Positions 1 through 7,720 of a stretch of 64,000 bases of DNA are shown in pieces. Origin of the DNA: Opitutus sp. GAS368 (GTDB taxonomy: Bacteria; Verrucomicrobiota; Verrucomicrobiia; Opitutales; Opitutaceae). The notes beneath the pieces are model-generated. The model saw nothing but the letters and a program-made list of their open reading frames with translations, did not search any database and was not told where the DNA came from. Where the stretch lies: the NCBI GenBank assembly GCA_945874455.1, contig CAMCHO010000001.1, positions 28,918 to 92,917 on the forward strand, in the 5' to 3' direction. Within the stretch, counting starts at the first letter, position 1. Every line of letters begins with the position of its first letter. Both the position numbers and the translations under genes were made by a program.

Positions 1-2
1 GC

Positions 3-308
3 GCCATCTCCCTCTCGGAGATCACCGGCACGCACCTCGACTTCAACCGCCTCGCGGCCGCCCTCGTCGGTAGAATTTTACTCGCCTACCAAAACTTCAT
101 CGACGGCAGCTACACCACCTCGTTCGCCGACCTCTGGCACCGCTTCGACGTCCTGCGGGGTCGCTCCATCGCCCTCCTCGAGGGCGGACGCCGCCACACC
201 GGCACCGTCACCGGCCTCGATGACGAAGGAGCCCTCCTCCTCCGCGACGAAAACGGCCGCACCCAGCGCTACCGCGCCGGCGAGGTCACCCTCGAAAAAC
301 TCGCCTGA
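3..308 (+). CDS. birA: Biotin--[acetyl-CoA-carboxylase] ligase, C-terminal part (5' truncated by window edge)
   Basis: Frame 3 reads AISLSEITGTHLDFNRLAAALVGRILLAYQNFIDGSYTTSFADLWHRFDVLRGRSIALLEGG...TGTVTGLDDEGALLLRDENGRTQRYRAGEVTLEKLA*, typical of the BirA C-terminal domain (GxxxGIDxxGxLxL-like). Confidence 0.72.
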   Translation, partial: AISLSEITGTHLDFNRLAAALVGRILLAYQNFIDGSYTTSFADLWHRFDVLRGRSIALLEGGRRHTGTVTGLDDEGALLLRDENGRTQRYRAGEVTLEKLA

Positions 309-444
309 GTTGCGCCCCCGTTCACGAGTAAACGAGGTCACTGGAGGCGCGACGCTCCCGTCGCGTTGCCCATTCCGTCCCGCCCACCGCCCGCCTGGGT
401 TCTCCACCTCCGGAATCCCCGATGCCCGCTGACAGCTGTCCCCA

Positions 445-532
445 ACGTCATCTGAGTTTTTCACTCCTGGTAGCTGCGAGCGTGAGCGAGTGGTATTTCG
501 ACTATCGTCCAAATATCACGAAACGAGGGGCG
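445..532 (+). repeat. Dispersed intergenic repeat, copy A
   Basis: ACGTCATCTGAGTTTTTCACTCCTGGTAGCTGCGAGCGTGAGCGAGTGGTATTTCGACTATCGTCC..ATATCACGA vs copy B ACGTCATTTGAGCTTTTGAATGCGGGTAGCGGCGAGCGTGAGCGCGGGGTGTTTCGACGATCGTCC..CTATCACGA. Confidence 0.72.
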
Positions 533-693
533 ACCCCGTTCGGCTCCCTGACCCCGTTCGGCTCCCCGGACCGCCCGCGAATCTTCAATTCCCGAATGAA
601 TTTGGCTCGTAGGGTGGGAATAGGCCCGCCACCCTTGAAGCGTAATGGGTCCGCTGCTACACCCGCTCAGCCCTCACGCGATCCCCCGCGCCG

Positions 694-761
694 CGGCTTC
701 GTTCAATCAGACGCCAGAGCCGACGGCCCAGGGCGGCTGTGGCTCACCTTGAACGTTGGGT
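694..761 (+). other. attC-like recombination site (degenerate)
   Basis: Ends in GTTGGGT (755-761, fits R' consensus GTTRRRY), preceded by TTGAA. Paired arms TTCAA(702-706)/TTGAA(749-753), GCCA(713-716)/TGGC(740-743), GCCG(719-722)/CGGC(734-737). The 5' R'' box (RYYYAAC) is not intact. Confidence 0.4.
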
Positions 762-770
762 AAAATCATA

Positions 771-1070
771 ATGGAGCCCGGATTAAAAACCCCCGAGAGA
801 TTTCGGACCCTAGGGGTAATTTGGATCTGCTTCGCTCCCATTGCCTTGGCCATGGCGATGATTTCCAAGGTTCGTTCCCCGACGACGTATTACGTTCAGC
901 TTGCCTCCTTCTCGTTGGTTGCGCTCGCCGGCCTTGTGTGCGGTATCGGTGCGCTGTCTGATCGCCCTTGGGCGGCGCGGGGGCTGCTCGTTCTGACCTG
1001 GCTCGCGGGAGTATATTTCCTTGGCGCTCCGCTCATCTTGGCCGTTTGGCTGCTTTTCTCGGCGCGATGA
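771..1070 (+). CDS. Small multi-TM hypothetical protein
   Basis: ORF 756-1070 with ATG at 771 (MEPGLKTPERFRTLGVIWICFAPIALAMAMI...); about three hydrophobic segments; lies 9 bp after the attC-like site. Confidence 0.5.
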   Translation: MEPGLKTPERFRTLGVIWICFAPIALAMAMISKVRSPTTYYVQLASFSLVALAGLVCGIGALSDRPWAARGLLVLTWLAGVYFLGAPLILAVWLLFSAR

Positions 1071-1226
1071 AAAATGAGCTAGGCGCCAGAGCCAACGACG
1101 CCGGTCCTTGCACGCCTTCAACAACGTGAGAATGGCCCGCCGATACCGCTCGCAGACCTCCGGAGCGAGGGACGCTGAAGCGAGCGTCTCCTTCCATTCC
1201 GGAAAATGGATCGCCTCAAAATCCTA
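1050..1226 (-). pseudogene. Frameshifted N-terminal remnant of a tyrosine recombinase / integron-type integrase
   Basis: Minus strand reads DFEAIHFPEWKETLASASLAPEVCERYRRAILTLLKACKDRR, then continues in another frame as GPASLALAPSSFFIAPRK. This resembles the SAM-like N-terminal domain of integron integrases. A TAG stop precedes it and no catalytic domain is present. Confidence 0.4.
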
Positions 1227-1419
1227 CGAACCTGACACGGTAACCGGTATGGGCACGACGACGCCCGCCCGCCCACCGCCTTCTTGGGAAACGCAAAATC
1301 CTCACTGAAGAAACCAAATGGATTGCCCATGCGCCGCTTACTGTTCTGCCTCCCGCCATGCAGCCCCACCCAGTAGGGCAATCGAGTAAGGGTGGTTAAC
1401 ACTGCTCGGCAAAAAATCT

Positions 1420-1659
1420 ATGCGCGAAATGATGATGTATTTGTTCCCTATGATCATTGTCGCCTTCATGTTCTGGGCGATTACGAATGCGATCCGCACC
1501 CAAAAGAAAAGCGCGGCGCGTCTTCAAGGGTTGTCAAAAAGCAACGATCAAAAATTTGGCGATGCGCTCGAAGTATCCAAGCGTCAGCTCGCAGTGGCCG
1601 AGCAGATGCTGGAAGAATTGCGATCGATTCGCCGCCAGCTCGAGCACAAAGACAAATGA
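1420..1659 (+). CDS. Small hypothetical protein with one TM segment and a charged coiled C-terminus
   Basis: MREMMMYLFPMIIVAFMFWAITNAIRTQKKSAARLQGLSKSNDQKFGDALEVSKRQLAVAEQMLEELRSIRRQLEHKDK; hydrophobic N-terminal helix followed by an amphipathic helix. Confidence 0.6.
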   Translation: MREMMMYLFPMIIVAFMFWAITNAIRTQKKSAARLQGLSKSNDQKFGDALEVSKRQLAVAEQMLEELRSIRRQLEHKDK

Positions 1660-1689
1660 GCTCGTCAGACGGAAAGAAGCCGAACCAGA

Positions 1690-1738
1690 GCGGCTACAGA
1701 CAACCTCCGGGGCTTCGTCCCTTCGGTGTCTGAGCCGC
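1690..1738. repeat. Extended stem-loop
   Basis: GCGGCTACAGACA (1690-1702) pairs with TGTCTGAGCCGC (1727-1738) with one bulged nucleotide; inner CCGGGG...CCC pairing. Confidence 0.6.
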
Positions 1739-1990
1739 AGCGGTCGGTAGAGACGAGGCCCCCGGACCAAAGTCCCGCGCACGTCTTCAGCTCGCAGCTC
1801 AGTTTTCTGGCGCTCACGCATGGACAGGAAACCTACGCCCTGTGACCCGGGATTTCCCTCCCGCAGGTTTGCGGCGGTTTCCCGAAAACTCATCTGCGCT
1901 CAGCTTCCCCACCTCAAAGTTGAGCATTGAGCGCGCGGAACTGACTCGCGAGAGTTACGTCTGTCTCTCGTCTCATCTGCCAACGATTCC

Positions 1991-2998
1991 ATGTCCGCAC
2001 CTGCCACCGCGCTCCAGCCGCTCGCCATCGAAGTCTCCCACCTCGTAAAAACCTACGCTGGGGTCACTGCGGTCGCAGATATCAGTTTCACCGTGGCGCG
2101 CGGCGAAATCATCGGATTCCTCGGCCCCAACGGTGCCGGTAAATCGACCACCATGCGCATCCTCACCGGTTACCTGCCGGCGACGTCCGGCAGTGTCCGT
2201 ATCTGCGGCCTGTCCGTCGCTCACCAACCCGATGAGATCAAACGCAAGATCGGCTACATGCCGGAAAACAATCCGCTCCCGGAAGACATGCGCGTCTCGG
2301 AGTATCTCTATTTTCGCGGCCGCCTCAAAGAGGTCTCCCGCCGCAAACTCGGGCCGCGCATCGACGAAGTCCTCGAGCTCTGCGACCTGAAACGAGTCCG
2401 GCACAAAATCATCGGCCAACTTTCCAAAGGCTACCGCCAACGCGTCGGCATCGCCGAAGCCATCCTCGCCGAGCCTCCCGTCATTATCATGGACGAGCCC
2501 ACCATCGGCCTCGATCCGCATCAAATCCTCATCGTCCGCGATCTCATCGCCAGCCTCCGCGGCCGCATGACCGTCATCATCTCCTCGCATATCCTCCCCG
2601 AGATCGAAATGACCTGCGACCGCGTCCTGATCATCAACCAAGGCCGCGTCGTCGCCAAAGGCACGCCAACTGATCTCCGCCGCGAAGTCCTCGGTGGCTC
2701 CCACTACCAACTTGAAGTGGCGGGCGACCTCACGTCGCTGCCGGCTCACCTCGCCCTCGTCGAACCGACCCTCACAGTCACCGCGCAGACCGAACCCGAC
2801 GCCGCCGGCTTCCGCTCGGTCAGCCTCTCCACCGACCGCGTGGACGAAATCGGCGAGCCTCTCCTGCGCGCCCTCCTCGCGCAAAACGTACGCGTGCGTT
2901 CACTCAGCCGCGTGCACTCGACCCTCGAAGACGTTTTTCTCGCCGCTACTCGCCGCAGCTGGGATGCCATCGCCGCGCCCAAGCCCGCGGCGAAATGA
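1991..2998 (+). CDS. ABC transporter ATP-binding protein (GldA/CcmA-like)
   Basis: Walker A GPNGAGKSTTMRIL, signature LSKGYRQRVGIAEAIL, Walker B VIIMDEP. Confidence 0.93.
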   Translation: MSAPATALQPLAIEVSHLVKTYAGVTAVADISFTVARGEIIGFLGPNGAGKSTTMRILTGYLPATSGSVRICGLSVAHQPDEIKRKIGYMPENNPLPEDMRVSEYLYFRGRLKEVSRRKLGPRIDEVLELCDLKRVRHKIIGQLSKGYRQRVGIAEAILAEPPVIIMDEPTIGLDPHQILIVRDLIASLRGRMTVIISSHILPEIEMTCDRVLIINQGRVVAKGTPTDLRREVLGGSHYQLEVAGDLTSLPAHLALVEPTLTVTAQTEPDAAGFRSVSLSTDRVDEIGEPLLRALLAQNVRVRSLSRVHSTLEDVFLAATRRSWDAIAAPKPAAK

Positions 2999-3121
2999 CC
3001 GCAGGCCCTATGTCTCATGACCAATGATCATCGCTCGCATTCAATTCTCAACCGTCCCTCCCATTCCGGCCGGGCACCTTCGCACGCAGTCGCCCGCCCA
3101 ACCGCGCGCCTCCGCCATTAC

Positions 3122-3170
3122 TCATTAGTCATTAGTCATTAGACATTGGTCATCGGTCATTGGTCATTTC
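3122..3170 (+). repeat. Degenerate heptamer tandem repeat, 7 copies
   Basis: TCATTAG TCATTAG TCATTAG ACATTGG TCATCGG TCATTGG TCATTTC, ending 3 bp before the GTG start of the permease. Confidence 0.9.
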
Positions 3171-3173
3171 CTC

Positions 3174-3935
3174 GTGAAACACTACCTCACTCTCCTCAGT
3201 CACGAAGTCCGCATGTTGCTCGTCAACCCGAGCACCTACATCGCGGCCGTAATGTTTCTCGGCGTCATGGGTTTTATGTTCACCGGCATCCTTGAAAGCT
3301 ACAGTAAGACCCCGCAGGACACCTCACCCGCCCAGGTTTTCTTTTCCATCTTCTGGTTCCCCGTCCTCTTCATCGTCCCGCTCCTCACCATGAAGTGCCT
3401 CGCAGAAGAACGCCGCCTCGGGACGATTGAAACCCTCCTCACCACTCCCGTGACGACCACCGAAGTCGTCCTCGCCAAATACTCCGCCGCCTACCTCCTG
3501 TACGTTTCGCTCTGGGCCTCAACCGGCGGATTTTTTTACATCCTGAAAAAATTCGCTGGCGACTCCCGCTTCCTCGACTCGGGCCCCTTGATCGGCGGCT
3601 ACCTCTTCGTCGCCGTATCCGGTCTGCTCTTCATTGCCGTCGGCGTCTTCGCGAGCTCCCTCTCCCGCAACCAATCCGTCGCCGGTATCCTCTGCTTCGC
3701 AATGCTCGCCGGTTTGATCGTCGGGGTCCGTTTTCTCGCTGATGCCACGTGGCTCAACCGCGATATTTTCACCCTGGCCAAGTCCGCCGTCGACTACGCG
3801 CAAATCTTTTCCCACTACGAAGACTTCACGCGCGGAGTCATCGACGCCCGCCAGATACTGTTCTACTTCAGCGGCACCGTCCTCGCCCTCATCTTCAGCA
3901 TCCTCGGCGTCGAAGCCAAACTGCTGCATTCATAA
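3174..3935 (+). CDS. ABC transporter permease (GldF-like / ABC-2 type)
   Basis: MKHYLTLLSHEVRMLLVNPSTYIAAVMFLGVMGFMF...; GTG start; six hydrophobic segments; 'MKCLAEERRLGTIETLLTTPVTTTEVVLAKY' is a hallmark of ABC-2 permeases. Confidence 0.9.
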   Translation: MKHYLTLLSHEVRMLLVNPSTYIAAVMFLGVMGFMFTGILESYSKTPQDTSPAQVFFSIFWFPVLFIVPLLTMKCLAEERRLGTIETLLTTPVTTTEVVLAKYSAAYLLYVSLWASTGGFFYILKKFAGDSRFLDSGPLIGGYLFVAVSGLLFIAVGVFASSLSRNQSVAGILCFAMLAGLIVGVRFLADATWLNRDIFTLAKSAVDYAQIFSHYEDFTRGVIDARQILFYFSGTVLALIFSILGVEAKLLHS

Positions 3936-4022
3936 GTTGAAAGCGGAGCGTTGAGTGTTGAGAGACCGAACCCAATCATATCTGCCACAGCACTCCATGC
4001 CCACCGATTGCCAACGCCTGAC

Positions 4023-4050
4023 GCTCCACGCTCCACGCTCAGCCCTCAAC
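4023..4050 (+). repeat. Heptamer tandem repeat
   Basis: GCTCCAC GCTCCAC GCTCAGC CCTCAAC; opposite-strand relatives GCGGAGC GTTGAGT GTTGAGA at 3943-3963. Confidence 0.8.
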
Positions 4051-4065
4051 TAACTCCGCTCCGCC

Positions 4066-5544
4066 TTGTCCTCCCCCGACAGCTTCCGTACCGCCCGCTG
4101 GATCCGCACCATCAATCTCGTGCTGCAGGCCGTGCTCTTCCTCACGCTCTTCGGCGGTTTGAACTACCTCGCCCGCAACCTCCACTGGCGCCGCGACCTC
4201 ACCCAACATCGCAGTTTCTCCCTCTCGCCCGAGACCCTCTCCTACCTCCGGCAACTCGACCGGCCTGTGCAAATCGTCGCCACCGTCGGCGACGACCATG
4301 AGAACACTCAGGTCCGTGGCCTGCTCCGCGAATACGCCAACGCCAGCGACGCCTATCCCGCCGGGAAGATCACCGTCAAATACCTCGACGTTTATCAAAA
4401 CCGCCGCGAAGCCGAAGCCCTCGGCCTCGAACAGTCTGACGTGGTGCTCCTCGTCTGCGGCGAAAACCGCCGCGCCGTACCCCTCGCCGAACTCTATCGG
4501 TACAAGGATCAACAGCGCGCCGCCTTCCTCGGCGAACAGGCCATCACCGCCGCCCTCCTTGATGTGTCCAGTCCCGCCCGCAAGAAAATCTACTTCCTCG
4601 CCGGCCACGGCGAACTCCGCCCCGATGAACCCGACGGCAACCGCGGCCTCACCGTCGCGCGCGATCAACTCCGCGTCCGGAACTTCGAAGTCGACGGCCT
4701 CGACCTCGCGGTCAGCCGCAAGATTCCCGCCGATGCCGCTCTCCTCATCGCAGTCGCACCGCAAAGCCGCTACACCCCCGCCGAGCAGGAACTCCTCCGT
4801 GAATACCTCCGGGCCCAGGCCGGCCGGCTCCTCCTCTTCCTCGCTCCCGGCTACGCCCACGGCCTCGAAGACCTCTTGCTCGACTGGGGCGTCCTCGTCG
4901 ACGACGACCTCGTGTTCGACACCGGCCCCGAGAACGTCAGCGACAGCGGCGAGCTGGTCATTCTCGCCTTCGACAAGACCCACCCCATCACCCAGACGCT
5001 GATCAATTATCAATTCAAACTCTTGCTCGGCCGCACCCGCACCGTGCGCCCCGACCCCGGTCGCACCACCGGCACTAGCCTCAACACGGTGACCGTCGCC
5101 GCCACCTCGACGTCCGCTTGGGGCGAGGTCAGCTACCGCGACCTCAGCCAGCTCCCCCGCTTCAACCGCGGCATCGACATCAGTCCCCTCCCCGGCATGG
5201 ACCCCGCCAACCGCCTCGGCGTCATCGTTGCCTCCGAGCGTCTCGCCGTCCGCGACAACCTGCCGTTCAGCGTCCGCGGCGGTCGCCTCGTCGCGTTCGG
5301 CAGTGGCGATCTCCCCGTGAACAACCGCATCGTCAACGCCGGCAATCTGAATATTTTCCTCAACGCCGTGAATTGGACCGTCGACCGCGACACCCAGCTC
5401 AACGTCCCCGCCCGCCCCATCGAGCGCTTCCAGCTCTCCCTCAGCGCCGAGGTGTTCTTGAAACTTCGCTACGCCCTCCTCTTCGTCCTCCCCGGCCTCG
5501 CCGCCGTCCTCGGCCTCGCCGTCTATTGGGCGAGGCGGCGCTGA
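4066..5544 (+). CDS. GldG-like ABC transporter auxiliary protein (ABC_transp_aux family)
   Basis: N-terminal TM, 'KKIYFLAGHGELRPDE', 'YTPAEQELLREYLRAQAGRLLLFLAPG', C-terminal TM; TTG start in the track. Confidence 0.85.
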   Translation: MSSPDSFRTARWIRTINLVLQAVLFLTLFGGLNYLARNLHWRRDLTQHRSFSLSPETLSYLRQLDRPVQIVATVGDDHENTQVRGLLREYANASDAYPAGKITVKYLDVYQNRREAEALGLEQSDVVLLVCGENRRAVPLAELYRYKDQQRAAFLGEQAITAALLDVSSPARKKIYFLAGHGELRPDEPDGNRGLTVARDQLRVRNFEVDGLDLAVSRKIPADAALLIAVAPQSRYTPAEQELLREYLRAQAGRLLLFLAPGYAHGLEDLLLDWGVLVDDDLVFDTGPENVSDSGELVILAFDKTHPITQTLINYQFKLLLGRTRTVRPDPGRTTGTSLNTVTVAATSTSAWGEVSYRDLSQLPRFNRGIDISPLPGMDPANRLGVIVASERLAVRDNLPFSVRGGRLVAFGSGDLPVNNRIVNAGNLNIFLNAVNWTVDRDTQLNVPARPIERFQLSLSAEVFLKLRYALLFVLPGLAAVLGLAVYWARRR

Positions 5545-5654
5545 GGCGCACCGCGCGCCCGTGGCAGTAAGCAGCTCAAGTCGCAGAAAAACCCAACGCC
5601 CCCGACTCGCGCCGCCCGGTCCTTAAACTTAAACTTCCGACTTAAACTTTTTGT

Positions 5655-7685
5655 ATGCGCACCAAAGTCACGCTCGTCCTCATCTTCCTGAACGTCGCGC
5701 TGTTCTTTTTTATCTTCAAACTCGAGCGCCTGTGGCTGACGGAACCTCGCGCCCGCGACGCCCGCAGCCGCGTGCTCGGCCCCGAAGCCGCCGACATCCG
5801 CACCCTGGAAGTCACCAGCACCGCCCCAGGCGGCTCGTTCGCCCTCGCCCGTCGCGGCGACACGTGGTGGCTCACCAAACCCCTCGAGTGGCCCGCCAAT
5901 CCCCACGCCGTCAGCAGCATCATTCACGAGCTCCAGCTCCTCGAAAACGTTTCCAGCTTCAGCGCCAAGGATCTCGCGAGTAACAGCATGTCCCTCGCCG
6001 ACTACGGCCTCGACCGCCCCAAACTCACCGTCTCCTTCGCGTCCGGCGACCCGCTCGCAACGCTCACCCCGCAGCTCTCCACTACTCTGCGCATCGGCGA
6101 TGCCACCAATATCGGCAATCGCCTGTACGTGCTTTCCCCCGACGGCGAACGCATCCACGTCGTCGCCCGTGGTCTCGCCGACAGCCTTTCGCTCGGCCTC
6201 GATAAACTCCGCGCCGACACCCTCCTCACAGTGCCCGTCTACGAAGCGCACGGGCTCCTCGTGCAATCGAGCGCCGTACGCCTCCGCATCCGCCGCGAGA
6301 ACAACCGCTGGCTCTTCGACACCATCATCAACAACGCGCGCGCCAGCAAAACTGCCATCGATCTCGCAATCGCCGGCCTCAATAACCTCCGCGTCAAATC
6401 CTTCAGCCCCGCCACCCCGCCAGCGATTCTCCCCGCAACCACCCCCTCGCTCCGCATCAGCCTCGAGGGCACCAACCGTCGCGAAACCCTCCTCCTCGGC
6501 GAACCCGTTCCCCCGACCGGCTCGCCCCCTCCGAACCTCCCACCCTCAACCCTCAACGCTCCACTTCCGCCAGACCTGTCCGCGTCCGTCGAATACTACG
6601 CCCAGCTCGAAGGCCGCGCGGCCCTCTTCACGGTCGCCGTGCCTTCAGCCCTCGTCGAAACCCTGCGCAACGCCCAAGTCAGCCTCCGCGAAAAACGCCT
6701 CCTCGAATTCGAACTCCCGAGCGTCACCGCCGTTGCCCTCACCGCTCCCAACCAGCCGCCGCTCACCCTGCAACGTATTGACGCCGGCACCACCACCGCC
6801 GACGCCCCTTGGCAAATCGTCCGCCGCGGGGCCCCAGCATCCGGACCCCAGACGCTCCCGGCCGATCGCGCCGTCGTCCAACGCTTGCTCGAACAGCTCA
6901 GCCTCCTCGCCGCCAAAGCTACCGGTGGTTTCATGAGTGACGCGCCCACCAATGCCGACTTGGAAAAATGGGGCTTCAACCGCCCCGAGCGCGAAGTGAT
7001 TTTGACCCTCGCCAGCGCCGGCGCGCCTTCCCTGAACGGCCAACCCGCTAAACTCAACCCGTCCTCCACCGTCACGCTCCAACTCGGCACCGACGCCCAA
7101 GGCGCCCTCTACGCCCGACTCGATCCGCTCACCAACCCCAAGGGCTCCATCTACGCCGTCGACTTCGACCTCGCCCGCGAACTTTCCTTCACCCCCCGCG
7201 ACTGGCGCGAACGCCAACTCCCCGCCCTCCCTCCCACCGCTACGATCACGGCCCTCACCCTCACCTCGACTCAAGCCGACGCTGCTCCGCTCTACACCCA
7301 CAAGCTCGCCGCCAACGAATCCTGGCCCACCGTGTTCGCCGCCGAGCCCGTCGCGAAAAAATCCGCCCTCGAGGTGCTCGTCGCTCAACTCCGCACGCCG
7401 CGCGCCAAACGCTATGTTCAAGACACCTTCACCGAGCGCGTCACCGTCGCCGGCGATGACCGGCCCTGGAGCTACAAACTCGAAGCGACCGTATCGCTCC
7501 CGGGCGGCACAGGCGGCGAGCAGACGAGCACCCGGACGATTTTATTTAGCGAACGCGTCGGCGGCGCCCAGCAACTCGCCGGCTCCAAGGAATTCGAGGC
7601 CGTCTTCGAAATCGAACAAACCCTCCTCGATGCGCTCTGGGCCTTGACCTACGGCCCCCGCGACCCCGGCGCGCCCCCCAAGTAG
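5655..7685 (+). CDS. DUF4340 domain-containing protein
   Basis: N-terminal TM; 'GDTWWLTKPLEWPANPHAVSSIIHELQLLENV' is typical of DUF4340; follows a GldG-like gene as is usual for this family. Confidence 0.82.
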   Translation: MRTKVTLVLIFLNVALFFFIFKLERLWLTEPRARDARSRVLGPEAADIRTLEVTSTAPGGSFALARRGDTWWLTKPLEWPANPHAVSSIIHELQLLENVSSFSAKDLASNSMSLADYGLDRPKLTVSFASGDPLATLTPQLSTTLRIGDATNIGNRLYVLSPDGERIHVVARGLADSLSLGLDKLRADTLLTVPVYEAHGLLVQSSAVRLRIRRENNRWLFDTIINNARASKTAIDLAIAGLNNLRVKSFSPATPPAILPATTPSLRISLEGTNRRETLLLGEPVPPTGSPPPNLPPSTLNAPLPPDLSASVEYYAQLEGRAALFTVAVPSALVETLRNAQVSLREKRLLEFELPSVTAVALTAPNQPPLTLQRIDAGTTTADAPWQIVRRGAPASGPQTLPADRAVVQRLLEQLSLLAAKATGGFMSDAPTNADLEKWGFNRPEREVILTLASAGAPSLNGQPAKLNPSSTVTLQLGTDAQGALYARLDPLTNPKGSIYAVDFDLARELSFTPRDWRERQLPALPPTATITALTLTSTQADAAPLYTHKLAANESWPTVFAAEPVAKKSALEVLVAQLRTPRAKRYVQDTFTERVTVAGDDRPWSYKLEATVSLPGGTGGEQTSTRTILFSERVGGAQQLAGSKEFEAVFEIEQTLLDALWALTYGPRDPGAPPK

Positions 7686-7703
7686 GGCGGACTTCAGTCC
7701 GCC
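7686..7703. repeat. Perfect short palindrome (REP-like hairpin)
   Basis: GGCGGACT-TC-AGTCCGCC between stop at 7685 and ATG at 7721. Confidence 0.75.
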
Positions 7704-7720
7704 TTCCGCCGCCGCCCCCC

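Noticed and set aside
1973-2884. 303-aa minus-strand ORF antisense to the ABC ATPase
   Set aside because: Mirror of the Walker-motif gene on +; no independent support.
3122-3170. Heptamer array as a CRISPR
   Set aside because: 7-bp units without spacers; not CRISPR.
4298-5002. 234-aa + strand alternative-frame ORF within the GldG-like gene
   Set aside because: Ser/Pro/Thr-rich out-of-frame shadow ORF; same applies to many alternative + frames in the track.
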